Assembly: GCA_948468325.1 (NCBI GenBank)
Contig: CAOKHR010000004.1
Coordinates: 1-29,727 of the forward strand
Source: an uncultured Lachnospiraceae bacterium
Lineage (GTDB): Bacteria; Bacillota; Clostridia; Lachnospirales; Lachnospiraceae
Reading direction: 5' to 3'
DNA length: 29,727 bases
Shown here: one piece after another, positions 8,494 to 15,929 of the stretch
Numbering within the stretch: the first letter of the stretch is position 1
How the letters are laid out: the number at the start of each line of letters is the position of its first letter
Translations under genes and position numbers: made by a program
The notes under the pieces: generated by a model
Told to the model about the DNA's origin: nothing
The model's input: the letters and a program-made list of their open reading frames with translations, nothing else
Database searches by the model: none

Positions 8494-9803
8494 GAAGATG
8501 GGTGAAGAACAGAATCATCGGATGCATTTTGGATATGACAAAGCATCATACCAAAATCGGACAGAAGCTTTTGCAAAAAGAAGGAAATGAGATGCATTCC
8601 CTGCTGGTACAGTGTCAGGAGGCGGCGATTCGGATTGGAAATGCAATAGAAGCAGACGAAGAGTCGGATGAGAAAGCAGTACGCAAGCTGGAAGATTATT
8701 GTGAGGTACTGTATCTGCTTTCAACGGGAAAGGCAGCTTATGATGCAGTCCAAAAGCTGGACAGCTATGTTCTGGATGTAAAAGAATATGTTGTAAATCA
8801 TCTGTCCGAGAAGACAGAGGCAGTATTTTTTCCGTATAAAGCTTCAATGTGGGACAGTTTAGAGAGCGTGTGGCTGGCAGCAAAAGAAGATTCGGACTGT
8901 GACGCCTATGTGGTGCCGGTTCCTTATTTTGACAAGAATCCTGACGGCACTGTTTCCGCCATGCATGACGAAACAGATGATTTTCCCGCATATGTGCCGA
9001 TAGTCCGGTGGCAGGATTATGACGTGGCGGCAAGGCATCCGGATGTCATTTATATACACAATCCCTACGATCAGGCAAATAAAGTGACAACGGTTCATCC
9101 CGATTTTTATGCAAAGGAGTTAAAAAAACATACGGAGTTACTGGTCTATATTCCGTATTTTGTCTGTATGGATGGCAGGATACCTGAGCATTTGTGTGTG
9201 CTGCCGGGAACCATGTATGCAGATAAAGTAATCGTGCAGAGTCAGACGGCGAGAGAAATTTATATACGGGAATTTCATAAATTTGAAGAGGAATTTAATT
9301 GCAGCGGGAAATTCGGAATTCCGGAGGAAAAATTTCTTGCGCTTGGTTCCCCGAAATATGATAAGGTAATTTCCACAAAAAGAGAAGATGTAAAAATGCC
9401 AGAAGAGTGGCTTGAGAAGATAATAAAAACAGACGGCAGCAGACGGAAAGTCCTGCTTTATAATACGAGTGTAACGCAGTTATTAAGCGGAGAAGAGAAG
9501 TTTTTAAAGAAAATCAGGTCTGTTTTTGAATGCCTGAAAGAAAAAGAGGATATTGTGCTGCTTTGGAGGCCGCATCCGTTAAGTGAGACAACATATGCTG
9601 CAATGCGTCCCCAGTGGATGGATGAGTATGTCAGAATAGTTGCGGAATATAAGAGGGAGAATTGGGGAATTTATGATGATACACCTGATCTGCACAGGGC
9701 AATTGCTGTTTCGGACGCTTATTACGGGGATGTGAGTTCACTGGTGGATTTGTACCGTTTGACGGGAAAACCGATTATGATACAGAATGCAGAAGTTATG
9801 TGA
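8490..9803 (+). CDS. TagB/TagF-like CDP-glycerol glycerophosphotransferase family protein
   Basis: A 437-residue protein with no signal peptide. Residues 20-110 are helical. From about 110 a GT-B-like fold begins (VFFPYKASMWDSLESVW, then VIYIHNPYD). The two hallmarks of glycerophosphotransferases of the TagB/TagF class are visible near the C-terminus: WRPHP at residues 359-363 and YGDVSS at 412-417, matching the family HP and D-x-SS motifs. Such enzymes move polyol-phosphate units from CDP-activated donors onto glycans. In Clostridia related genes sit beside licD genes, as here. The start overlaps the previous stop and has GGAGA 8 bases upstream. The second copy of this domain, fused to LicD, follows two genes later. 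The transferred group (glycerol phosphate or another) is inferred from the family only. Confidence 0.75.
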   Translation: MRRWVKNRIIGCILDMTKHHTKIGQKLLQKEGNEMHSLLVQCQEAAIRIGNAIEADEESDEKAVRKLEDYCEVLYLLSTGKAAYDAVQKLDSYVLDVKEYVVNHLSEKTEAVFFPYKASMWDSLESVWLAAKEDSDCDAYVVPVPYFDKNPDGTVSAMHDETDDFPAYVPIVRWQDYDVAARHPDVIYIHNPYDQANKVTTVHPDFYAKELKKHTELLVYIPYFVCMDGRIPEHLCVLPGTMYADKVIVQSQTAREIYIREFHKFEEEFNCSGKFGIPEEKFLALGSPKYDKVISTKREDVKMPEEWLEKIIKTDGSRRKVLLYNTSVTQLLSGEEKFLKKIRSVFECLKEKEDIVLLWRPHPLSETTYAAMRPQWMDEYVRIVAEYKRENWGIYDDTPDLHRAIAVSDAYYGDVSSLVDLYRLTGKPIMIQNAEVM

Positions 9804-9827
9804 TAGGAAAGGAAGGAAATTGCTCAA

Positions 9828-10772
9828 ATGATGAAAAAAAAGTCTAAGATTTATGTGGCGGGGCATTACGGCATGGTTGGTTCCGCGATTGTCCGCAGGC
9901 TGCAAAAAGAAGGATATACAAATATTGTTGCAAGGACGCACAGAGAACTGGATTTGTGCCGTCAGGAAGACGTGGAGCAGTTTTTTTATGAGGAAAAGCC
10001 GGAGTATGTGTTTCTTGCTGCTGGAAAGGTAGGCGGCATAGCTGCCAATCAGGAGGCGCTGGCTGATTTTATGTGGTGCAATATGACACTGGAGATGAAT
10101 GTGATTAATGCCGCATGGCGCAATGGCTGTAAAAAGCTTGAATTTCTGGGAAGCTCCTGTATTTATCCGCGGATGGCCCCTCAGCCGATGAAAGAAAGCT
10201 GCCTTTTGACTTCCGAGCTTGAAAAGACGAATGAAGCATACGCACTGGCGAAAATTTCCGGACTCAAATACTGCGAATATTTAAACCGCCAGTACGGAAC
10301 GGATTACATCAGTGTGATGCCGACAAATCTTTATGGCCCGAATGACAATTACCATCCAACGCACAGCCATGTGCTGCCTGCATTAATTCGCCGTTTTCAT
10401 GAGGCTAAAGAGCAGAATCTGCCGTATGTCACCTGCTGGGGCGACGGTTCTCCGATGCGGGAGTTTCTATATGTAGACGATCTTGCCGATTTATGCGTAT
10501 TTCTAATGAATCATTACAGCGGCAACGAAACGGTAAACGGAGGAACAGGCAAAGAAATCAGCATTAAGGATTTGACTGTTTTAGTGGCAAAAATTATTGG
10601 GTATGACGGAGAAATCCGCTGGGACCCGTCCAAACCGAACGGAACACCGCGCAAGCTTTTAGATGTCAGCAAGGCGACGGAGCTTGGGTGGACGTATAAA
10701 ACAGAACTGGAAGAGGGTATCCGTCTGGCCTACGAGGATTTTCTGCATAATCCGATGCGGGCGGAGCGGTAA
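9828..10772 (+). CDS. fcl: GDP-L-fucose synthase / GDP-4-keto-6-deoxy sugar epimerase-reductase
   Basis: A 314-residue extended SDR enzyme, close to the usual 320. It catalyses 3,5-epimerisation and NADPH-dependent 4-reduction of GDP-4-keto-6-deoxymannose to GDP-L-fucose in the cytosol. Visible: the dinucleotide motif GHYGMVG (12-18), the family segment AAGKVGGIAANQ, the catalytic SSC (S109-S110-C111), YALAK (Y138, K142), and the REFLYVDDLADLC block. Two ATG codons lie in tandem at 9828 and 9831; the first is used, behind a GGAAGG purine stretch. The partner gene gmd (GDP-mannose 4,6-dehydratase) is absent from the window. Homologues in Campylobacter-type clusters also act on GDP-heptoses, so the product could be a modified heptose. 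Confidence 0.92.
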   Translation: MMKKKSKIYVAGHYGMVGSAIVRRLQKEGYTNIVARTHRELDLCRQEDVEQFFYEEKPEYVFLAAGKVGGIAANQEALADFMWCNMTLEMNVINAAWRNGCKKLEFLGSSCIYPRMAPQPMKESCLLTSELEKTNEAYALAKISGLKYCEYLNRQYGTDYISVMPTNLYGPNDNYHPTHSHVLPALIRRFHEAKEQNLPYVTCWGDGSPMREFLYVDDLADLCVFLMNHYSGNETVNGGTGKEISIKDLTVLVAKIIGYDGEIRWDPSKPNGTPRKLLDVSKATELGWTYKTELEEGIRLAYEDFLHNPMRAER

Positions 10773-10840
10773 ACGGCGCTTTGCGGCATGGCCGGATGGT
10801 CATGCCGCGGCGCTCTTTGGGGATGTCAAAGGAGCGGGAA

Positions 10841-13168
10841 ATGAAGTTTGCGGATTCGTATTTTGAAAGTGAAGTAAGAGAAGGTTTTTTTGTTGCGGGC
10901 ATGATGAAGCGTGCATGGGCGGCACAGCTTGAAATCCTCACGGATGTTGACAGAATTTGCAGGAAGCATCAGATTGCATATTTTGCGGATTGGGGCACTT
11001 TGCTCGGAGCAGTCCGCCATCGGGGATTTATTCCGTGGGATGACGATTTGGATATTTGTATGAAGCGGGACGATTATAACCGCTTTCTTTCGATCGCAGC
11101 AAGAGAGCTGCCGGAAAACTACTATCTGCACAATATTTATACAGACGAAAATTATTCTGAAATGTTTACCAGAGTCTTAAACAGCAGACAGATTAATTTT
11201 AAGAAGGACTTTTTAGACAAGTATCATGGGTGTCCTTACGGCATGGGGATTGATATTTTTGTCATGGATTTTGTTGCGCCTGATTTGGAGAAGGAGAGGG
11301 AGCAGTCAGAGCTGATTAGTTCTGTGATAGGAATTGTGCAGAAACTGGATGCCGGAGAGCTTAGCCGCGGGGAATTAAATTCTGACACTGCATGGCTTAA
11401 GCATACTTTTGGCATAGATATAGATCCGCAGGTTTCTTTGCGGAAACAGATTCTTTTGCTGGCAGAAAAACTCTATTCCATATATGGGGAAGAAGAATCG
11501 TCGGAAATCACGATGATGCAGTTATGGACATTAAATAAGGAGTACCGGATGCCAAAGGAATATTATCAGGAAAGCATCCGCATTCCGTTTGAAACAATGA
11601 CGATTCCGGTTCCCGTGTTTTATGACGCCGTGTTAAATAAAAAATACGGAAATTATATGCTGTCAGCCAAACGGGGAGGATCACATGATTATCCGTTGTA
11701 TCACAGGCAGGAGGAAGCGCTGATTCAGAAAATCGGGGGAAATCCTTATGCGTATGTTTATAATAAAGAAGAGCAGGATTTTGATTCGGGAAGAAGGGGA
11801 GCTTCAGTAAAAAAACAAATGCGGACGCTGCTTCACACGCTGGAGGTACAGCTGGATGTTTTGAATCATTGTAAGAGGGATACAGAGCGTATGCCCGCGA
11901 TTCTGGCACAGTGTCAGGAAACTGCAATTGCATTGGGGACAATGATTGAAGAACAAAAGGGAGAAGGCACAATTACAGTCAGAAATCTGGAGGAATACTG
12001 TGAGCTGATTTATCAGATGCATGAAGCGGCCGCGCGCGGGGATTACTCAGAATCGGACAATAGCTGTCTTCTGATGCAGCAGAAAGCAGGGCAGATTAAG
12101 GAAACAATTAAAAAAGAAATTGATTTGCGTTATGAAGTTATATTTTTTCCCTGCAGGGCATCTGAATGGAAATTTATGGAGAGTGTTTACCGGGCGGCAA
12201 AGGAAGATGAGGATTGTGTGCCTTATGTCATTCCGGTTCCTTATTTTTATAAAAATCCGGACCAGAGCGCAAAAGAAATGCGGGACGATACAAAGTTGTT
12301 TCCGCCGGATGTTTTGGCTGTCAAATATGATGCGTTTGATTTTGCAGTGCATTGTCCGGATGTTATGTATATTCAGAATCCTTATGACGAATATGATGCG
12401 GCAATGAGTGTGCATCCTTTTTTTTATGCGTCCAATTTGAAAAAATATACAGATTGTCTGGTTTATATTTCACCGTATCTTACGGATGAAATTGATGGAG
12501 ATGATGAACGTGCAGTTGAAAATATGAAATACTGCTGCGCTGCGCCGGGCGTGGTATATGCGGATTGGGTGATTGTGCAGTCAAAACGCATGCGGCAGGT
12601 TTATATTGATATTTTAACTGAATTCGCAGGAGAAGATACCAGAAGAATGTGGGAGGAGAAGATTTTAGGAATCGGTTCTCCCAAATTGGATGCGGATGTT
12701 GCAGAAACAATAGCAGATGAAGCTTTGCTCCGGAAGTGGGAGCAGATTTTGCGAAAGCCTGATAAGAGCAGGAAAAATATTGTTTTGTACGGCACAAGCA
12801 CAGCAGTTTTGTTGCAGCAAAAAGAAGCGGCTTTGGCAAAAATAAAATCAGTGCTTAGCTTTCTGGAAAAGAAAAAAGATGAGATTGCACTGATATGGAT
12901 ACCGGATATGCCGATGGAAACGTATTCAGAGAAAAAGTATCGGGATGTTCTGGAAGAGTATCAGAAGCTGGTGCACAGGTATCAGGCAGAAGGATGGGGA
13001 ATTCTTGGAAAGCCGGAGGATGCAGAGCAGGCAGTTTCGCTGTGCAGCGCTTATTATGGCGACGGCGGCTACATGGCACAGATGTGCATCAGGAAAGGAA
13101 TTCCGGTTATGATACAGAATAGTTTGGTGTTGTGTGGGGAAAATATGAGAAAGGGCTTGCAAATGTGA
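10841..13168 (+). CDS. LicD-family phosphotransferase fused to a degenerate TagB-like domain
   Basis: A 775-residue fusion. Start 10841 is chosen because AAAGGAG lies about 7 bases upstream; a longer frame from 10781 has no ribosome site. Residues 20-330 are a LicD nucleotidyltransferase-fold domain with LLGAVRHRGFIPWDDDLDI, whose D67-D69 and D71 are the metal ligands; LicD proteins transfer phosphocholine or related phospho-groups from CDP donors to surface glycans. Residues about 360-775 repeat the whole neighbouring TagB-like protein (QCQETAIALG, VPYFYKNPD, DVMYIQNPYD). In this copy the HP motif reads WIPDMP (686-691) and the D-x-SS motif reads YGDGGY, so the second domain probably lacks catalysis and may bind glycan. 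This is the last gene of the glycan operon. Confidence 0.85.
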   Translation: MKFADSYFESEVREGFFVAGMMKRAWAAQLEILTDVDRICRKHQIAYFADWGTLLGAVRHRGFIPWDDDLDICMKRDDYNRFLSIAARELPENYYLHNIYTDENYSEMFTRVLNSRQINFKKDFLDKYHGCPYGMGIDIFVMDFVAPDLEKEREQSELISSVIGIVQKLDAGELSRGELNSDTAWLKHTFGIDIDPQVSLRKQILLLAEKLYSIYGEEESSEITMMQLWTLNKEYRMPKEYYQESIRIPFETMTIPVPVFYDAVLNKKYGNYMLSAKRGGSHDYPLYHRQEEALIQKIGGNPYAYVYNKEEQDFDSGRRGASVKKQMRTLLHTLEVQLDVLNHCKRDTERMPAILAQCQETAIALGTMIEEQKGEGTITVRNLEEYCELIYQMHEAAARGDYSESDNSCLLMQQKAGQIKETIKKEIDLRYEVIFFPCRASEWKFMESVYRAAKEDEDCVPYVIPVPYFYKNPDQSAKEMRDDTKLFPPDVLAVKYDAFDFAVHCPDVMYIQNPYDEYDAAMSVHPFFYASNLKKYTDCLVYISPYLTDEIDGDDERAVENMKYCCAAPGVVYADWVIVQSKRMRQVYIDILTEFAGEDTRRMWEEKILGIGSPKLDADVAETIADEALLRKWEQILRKPDKSRKNIVLYGTSTAVLLQQKEAALAKIKSVLSFLEKKKDEIALIWIPDMPMETYSEKKYRDVLEEYQKLVHRYQAEGWGILGKPEDAEQAVSLCSAYYGDGGYMAQMCIRKGIPVMIQNSLVLCGENMRKGLQM

Positions 13169-13185
13169 AATATGCATGGTAAGAT
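13157..13185 (+). promoter_or_regulatory. Candidate extended -10 promoter for the XRE regulator
   Basis: TTGCAA (13157-13162), a 17-base spacer ending in TGG, then TAAGAT (13180-13185). Both hexamers match consensus at 4 of 6 and the TGG gives an extended -10. It overlaps the 3' end of the LicD fusion gene and leaves a leader of about 95 bases before the GTG start. Confidence 0.35.
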
Positions 13186-13222
13186 ACCTCTGTTGCGGAA
13201 AAAGCAAGTTTTCATGTCGTTC

Positions 13223-13254
13223 AGAATGAAAAAAATACTAAAAAGAATGAAAAA
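13223..13254. repeat. Direct repeat pair, 21-base spacing, in the regulator leader
   Basis: The 11-mer AGAATGAAAAA occurs at 13223-13233 and again at 13244-13254, exactly 21 bases apart (two helical turns), just upstream of an XRE-type regulator gene. A shorter related GAATGAG follows at 13260. It is a candidate operator for autoregulation, though the A-rich composition raises the chance of coincidence. Confidence 0.35.
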
Positions 13255-13287
13255 CATGCGAATGAGAATTCTGCAAGGGAGATTTCG

Positions 13288-14313
13288 GTGGATAAATTTG
13301 AGAAAGAAATTACGGAAAAAGTAGTAAATGAATTAAAAAAGAGAAAAATCAAACAGATACAATTGATTCGTTTATGTCGGGAAGCAGGTGTAGCTATTTC
13401 CCAACCGGACATATCAAAACTCTATTCTGGTAAAAAAGCACTTAATATGCATCAGTTTGCCATTATTTGTAAGGTGTTAAAAATGCCTATGGAGACTTTC
13501 GTGTGGACAGACAGTGAGAGAAGAAGAGAAGATTTCTGCAGTCTGAGCCATTCAAGTATGCTGCATGATGCAGGCAGAGAGTTGGCATATTATGCGGGGA
13601 AATACTATTTCTATTATTTGTCTACTGCTTCAGGAGAGGATAAAATATTAAAAGGCGAGTTGCTTATTGAAGAAAAAGGAGGATTTTATGTATCAAATCT
13701 GATTTTGGATACAGGGGCAGCAGATCGGCAGGGCACAAAGATTTTTAAAAAATATGTCGGCAGAATACTGGTATCGTCTTCATTGGGGGCGGCATATCTT
13801 ATTTTTAAGAATGAGGCTATTGGAGAGATATGTACGGTTTGTTTCAGACATAGAAAATACAGCGTAAAAAGCTTAGAGTGCCGTGTTGGTTTGGCGCTGA
13901 CTATGAGCGCGGGCGAGGAAAAAGTGCCTACGGCGCACAGGTGTCTGCTTCTTTATGAAGAAATAAGCGAGGATCAGATAGATGAATTGAGGCCTTGGCT
14001 GAATTTAATTCATGACAATATTTCGATAGAAAAAGATACATTACAAAGGTTTCTGGAAGAAGAGATCAAGAGAAATCCACAGTACGAGAGGCAGATAAGG
14101 TATATTGGAGAGACGGCGGCTGTAAGGGAGATTGCTGAATTGTCAATTGAAAATCTGCGCAGGCAATTGCCCTTGGATAGAAGTTCCTATATGGGATTTT
14201 TGTCATCGCTGTACAGGAAAGCATGTTTGGTGAGGAATTATAAGGTGACACAGTCAGATGATGTACGTTTCTTTGAATTGATTAATTCCATTCATGAAAA
14301 AGAATCCGGATAA
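13288..14313 (+). CDS. XRE/HTH-type transcriptional regulator with unknown C-terminal domain
   Basis: A 341-residue protein starting at a GTG behind GGGAG; no in-frame ATG exists upstream. Residues about 8-70 form a helix-turn-helix of the Cro/C1 type (KQIQLIRLCREAGVAISQ, PDISKLYSGKKALN, then a third helix in MHQFAIICKVLKM). The remainder has no family I recognise: a beta-rich segment (AGKYYFYYLSTASGEDKILK, GELLIEEKGGFYVSNLIL) and a helical tail. This layout, a DNA-binding head and a ligand- or signal-sensing body, is common in regulators guarding defence genes. It precedes a TPR gene and the RADAR operon, and may control either. Alternatively it could regulate the glycan genes upstream. Confidence 0.7.
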   Translation: MDKFEKEITEKVVNELKKRKIKQIQLIRLCREAGVAISQPDISKLYSGKKALNMHQFAIICKVLKMPMETFVWTDSERRREDFCSLSHSSMLHDAGRELAYYAGKYYFYYLSTASGEDKILKGELLIEEKGGFYVSNLILDTGAADRQGTKIFKKYVGRILVSSSLGAAYLIFKNEAIGEICTVCFRHRKYSVKSLECRVGLALTMSAGEEKVPTAHRCLLLYEEISEDQIDELRPWLNLIHDNISIEKDTLQRFLEEEIKRNPQYERQIRYIGETAAVREIAELSIENLRRQLPLDRSSYMGFLSSLYRKACLVRNYKVTQSDDVRFFELINSIHEKESG

Positions 14314-14369
14314 GATTTTGCTCTTTGTCAGAAAGTATAAAAGATTATGAGCAGAAAGGAAAGAGGAAG

Positions 14370-15758
14370 ATGACTCTTACGGATTTTATCAGTGAACTCA
14401 AATCAATTCAGATAAGACATGATATAATACACAGGATAGATTATAATTATTTGGCAGAATTTTTTCGTTTTTTGGGTATATTTGTATGCGAAGAAAGTAT
14501 AGCGGCATCAGAAGAAAAAGAGAGTAAAACTCAAGCGGAACGCAGTACTGTATATAGTGTGTATCTTTGTATCGGCAAAAAAGATATGGATTTTTCATAT
14601 TTGACAACTGCGGGAATTTCCGCAGAAGAGTACAGGAATTTTGTTTGGAAACAGCATGGACAAACGATTTATTTGTATGATATAATAAAAGATCCACTGT
14701 CTGATGAACAGGGGTTGGAGAGAGGGAAGCAGATAAAGTGGCTTTGCCACTGCAGTGAATACATGCAGAAGCAGTCGCTGTATCGTGTACTTTCTGCAGT
14801 TTTGGAAAAAATACTGGGTGAGGAAGCGGAACAGGTGGCTGCTTGGCTGCAGGATTTAATTGATGTTTATGTGGAGCAGAAAATCTGGTTTCACAGTATG
14901 AATCTACAGTATTATCCTAAAAGAGAGTCAAGAGTAACGGCAGATGCAGAAAAAGCGTTTATAGCAAGCTGTGATCAGATAAAAAAAGTATGTGAAAAGA
15001 AGCATGGGACGGAAACAGAACGTATTTACGGATATGCTTTGCTATGGTGTCAGGTAAAGGCAAATGCAGCGTGTGATTTCGCAAAAGGAATCTTATATTA
15101 TCCAATCAAAAGCCTTTCCGAACGTTGTATACAGTATTGCCGGAAATATCCGGAATTTAACAATGCCAGAGTTTTGCTGGGATTATGTTACGAGCCGTCT
15201 TCAAGCTGCGTAAACGAGGCTCTGGTTGCATTCCATGACGCTGTTCAAAATTCGCAGAATGAGTGTTTTTTGGCACCGGTTTATTACTGGATGGGGAAAC
15301 GATATGAGGCTTTTGAAGATAAGCAGGAAGAGGCAAAGCGCTGCTATCAGCTGGCGAATAGCTACAAGAGCAAATTCCGTACGTGTTTTAAACTGGCAGT
15401 CATTGCGAGAAATGAGGGCGATTATGCTGAAACCGTGCGCTTATTTCAGATCATTATTACAAAGTTAAAGTCAAGGGAGTCATTGGGGTTCCTCGATCCT
15501 CTTGAGCTGGAATATTTGTTTAAGTCATATACGCAGCAGTCGTATGCGTACCATAAAGGCGGTAAATATAAAGAGGCAATTGAGACGGGAAAAAAGGCGC
15601 TTTCCATAAAAGAAACGGCGATTCAGAAAAGCCGCTATTTTGATGAATTCTATGGGGATGATGCAGAACAGTACAGAAAGGTATTGAACGACAGACTAAA
15701 TCGTGATACGGCAATCTGGTTAATCAGGGATTCGGAAAAACAATTATCTGGAAGGTAA
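14370..15758 (+). CDS. TPR-repeat protein of unknown function
   Basis: A 462-residue cytosolic protein. The ATG at 14370 with AAAGGA 9 bases upstream is preferred over a TTG 45 bases earlier. The first 220 residues are unrecognised and helical. From about residue 230 to 445 come helix pairs with tetratricopeptide character: ARVLLGLCYEPS, VYYWMGKRYEAFEDKQEEAK, CFKLAVIARNEGDYAETVRL, QSYAYHKGGKYKEAIETGKK. TPR solenoids bind partner proteins or peptides. It lies 56 bases after the XRE gene, probably in one transcript, and is closed by an intrinsic terminator before RADAR. A role as a sensor or anti-repressor partner of the XRE protein is plausible; that is inference. No enzyme motif is seen. Confidence 0.65.
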   Translation: MTLTDFISELKSIQIRHDIIHRIDYNYLAEFFRFLGIFVCEESIAASEEKESKTQAERSTVYSVYLCIGKKDMDFSYLTTAGISAEEYRNFVWKQHGQTIYLYDIIKDPLSDEQGLERGKQIKWLCHCSEYMQKQSLYRVLSAVLEKILGEEAEQVAAWLQDLIDVYVEQKIWFHSMNLQYYPKRESRVTADAEKAFIASCDQIKKVCEKKHGTETERIYGYALLWCQVKANAACDFAKGILYYPIKSLSERCIQYCRKYPEFNNARVLLGLCYEPSSSCVNEALVAFHDAVQNSQNECFLAPVYYWMGKRYEAFEDKQEEAKRCYQLANSYKSKFRTCFKLAVIARNEGDYAETVRLFQIIITKLKSRESLGFLDPLELEYLFKSYTQQSYAYHKGGKYKEAIETGKKALSIKETAIQKSRYFDEFYGDDAEQYRKVLNDRLNRDTAIWLIRDSEKQLSGR

Positions 15759-15765
15759 GAAAAAG

Positions 15766-15795
15766 ACGTGTGGTTTGATTCCATGCGTTTTTTTT
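15766..15795 (+). terminator. Rho-independent terminator after the TPR gene
   Basis: An eight-pair stem, ACGTGTGG with CCATGCGT (two G-T wobbles), a seven-base loop, then eight T. An A-rich run precedes the stem. It separates the XRE-TPR transcript from the RADAR operon. Confidence 0.75.
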
Positions 15796-15839
15796 GTTGC
15801 ACGACTCGAATGTCAAAAAATGTCGATAAAAACAGATAG

Positions 15840-15865
15840 GTATCTGATTCCGGATACGGTATAAT
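15840..15865 (+). promoter_or_regulatory. RADAR promoter -10 with overlapping inverted repeat
   Basis: A perfect TATAAT lies at 15860-15865, 64 bases before the rdrA start. No good -35 is seen. The inverted repeat GTATC (15840-15844) / GATAC (15853-15857) with an 8-base spacer covers the -35 region and spacer, where a repressor would block polymerase. Just upstream, ATGTC occurs twice, 11 bases apart. A weak -35 with an operator is what an activated or repressed defence operon would show. Confidence 0.45.
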
Positions 15866-15929
15866 TTGTAATAACAGTGCGGATTTTTGGCTGTGCCATA
15901 CCGGAGAAGAGGAATGAAAAGGAGGAGCT

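Noticed and set aside
8515..9033. 172-residue minus-strand ORF
   Set aside because: Lies wholly inside the TagB-like gene, has no ribosome site or family features, and its composition is that of an antisense shadow.
11508..11972. 154-residue minus-strand ORF
   Set aside because: Antisense to the LicD fusion; Pro/Ser/Leu-rich low-quality sequence typical of a shadow frame.
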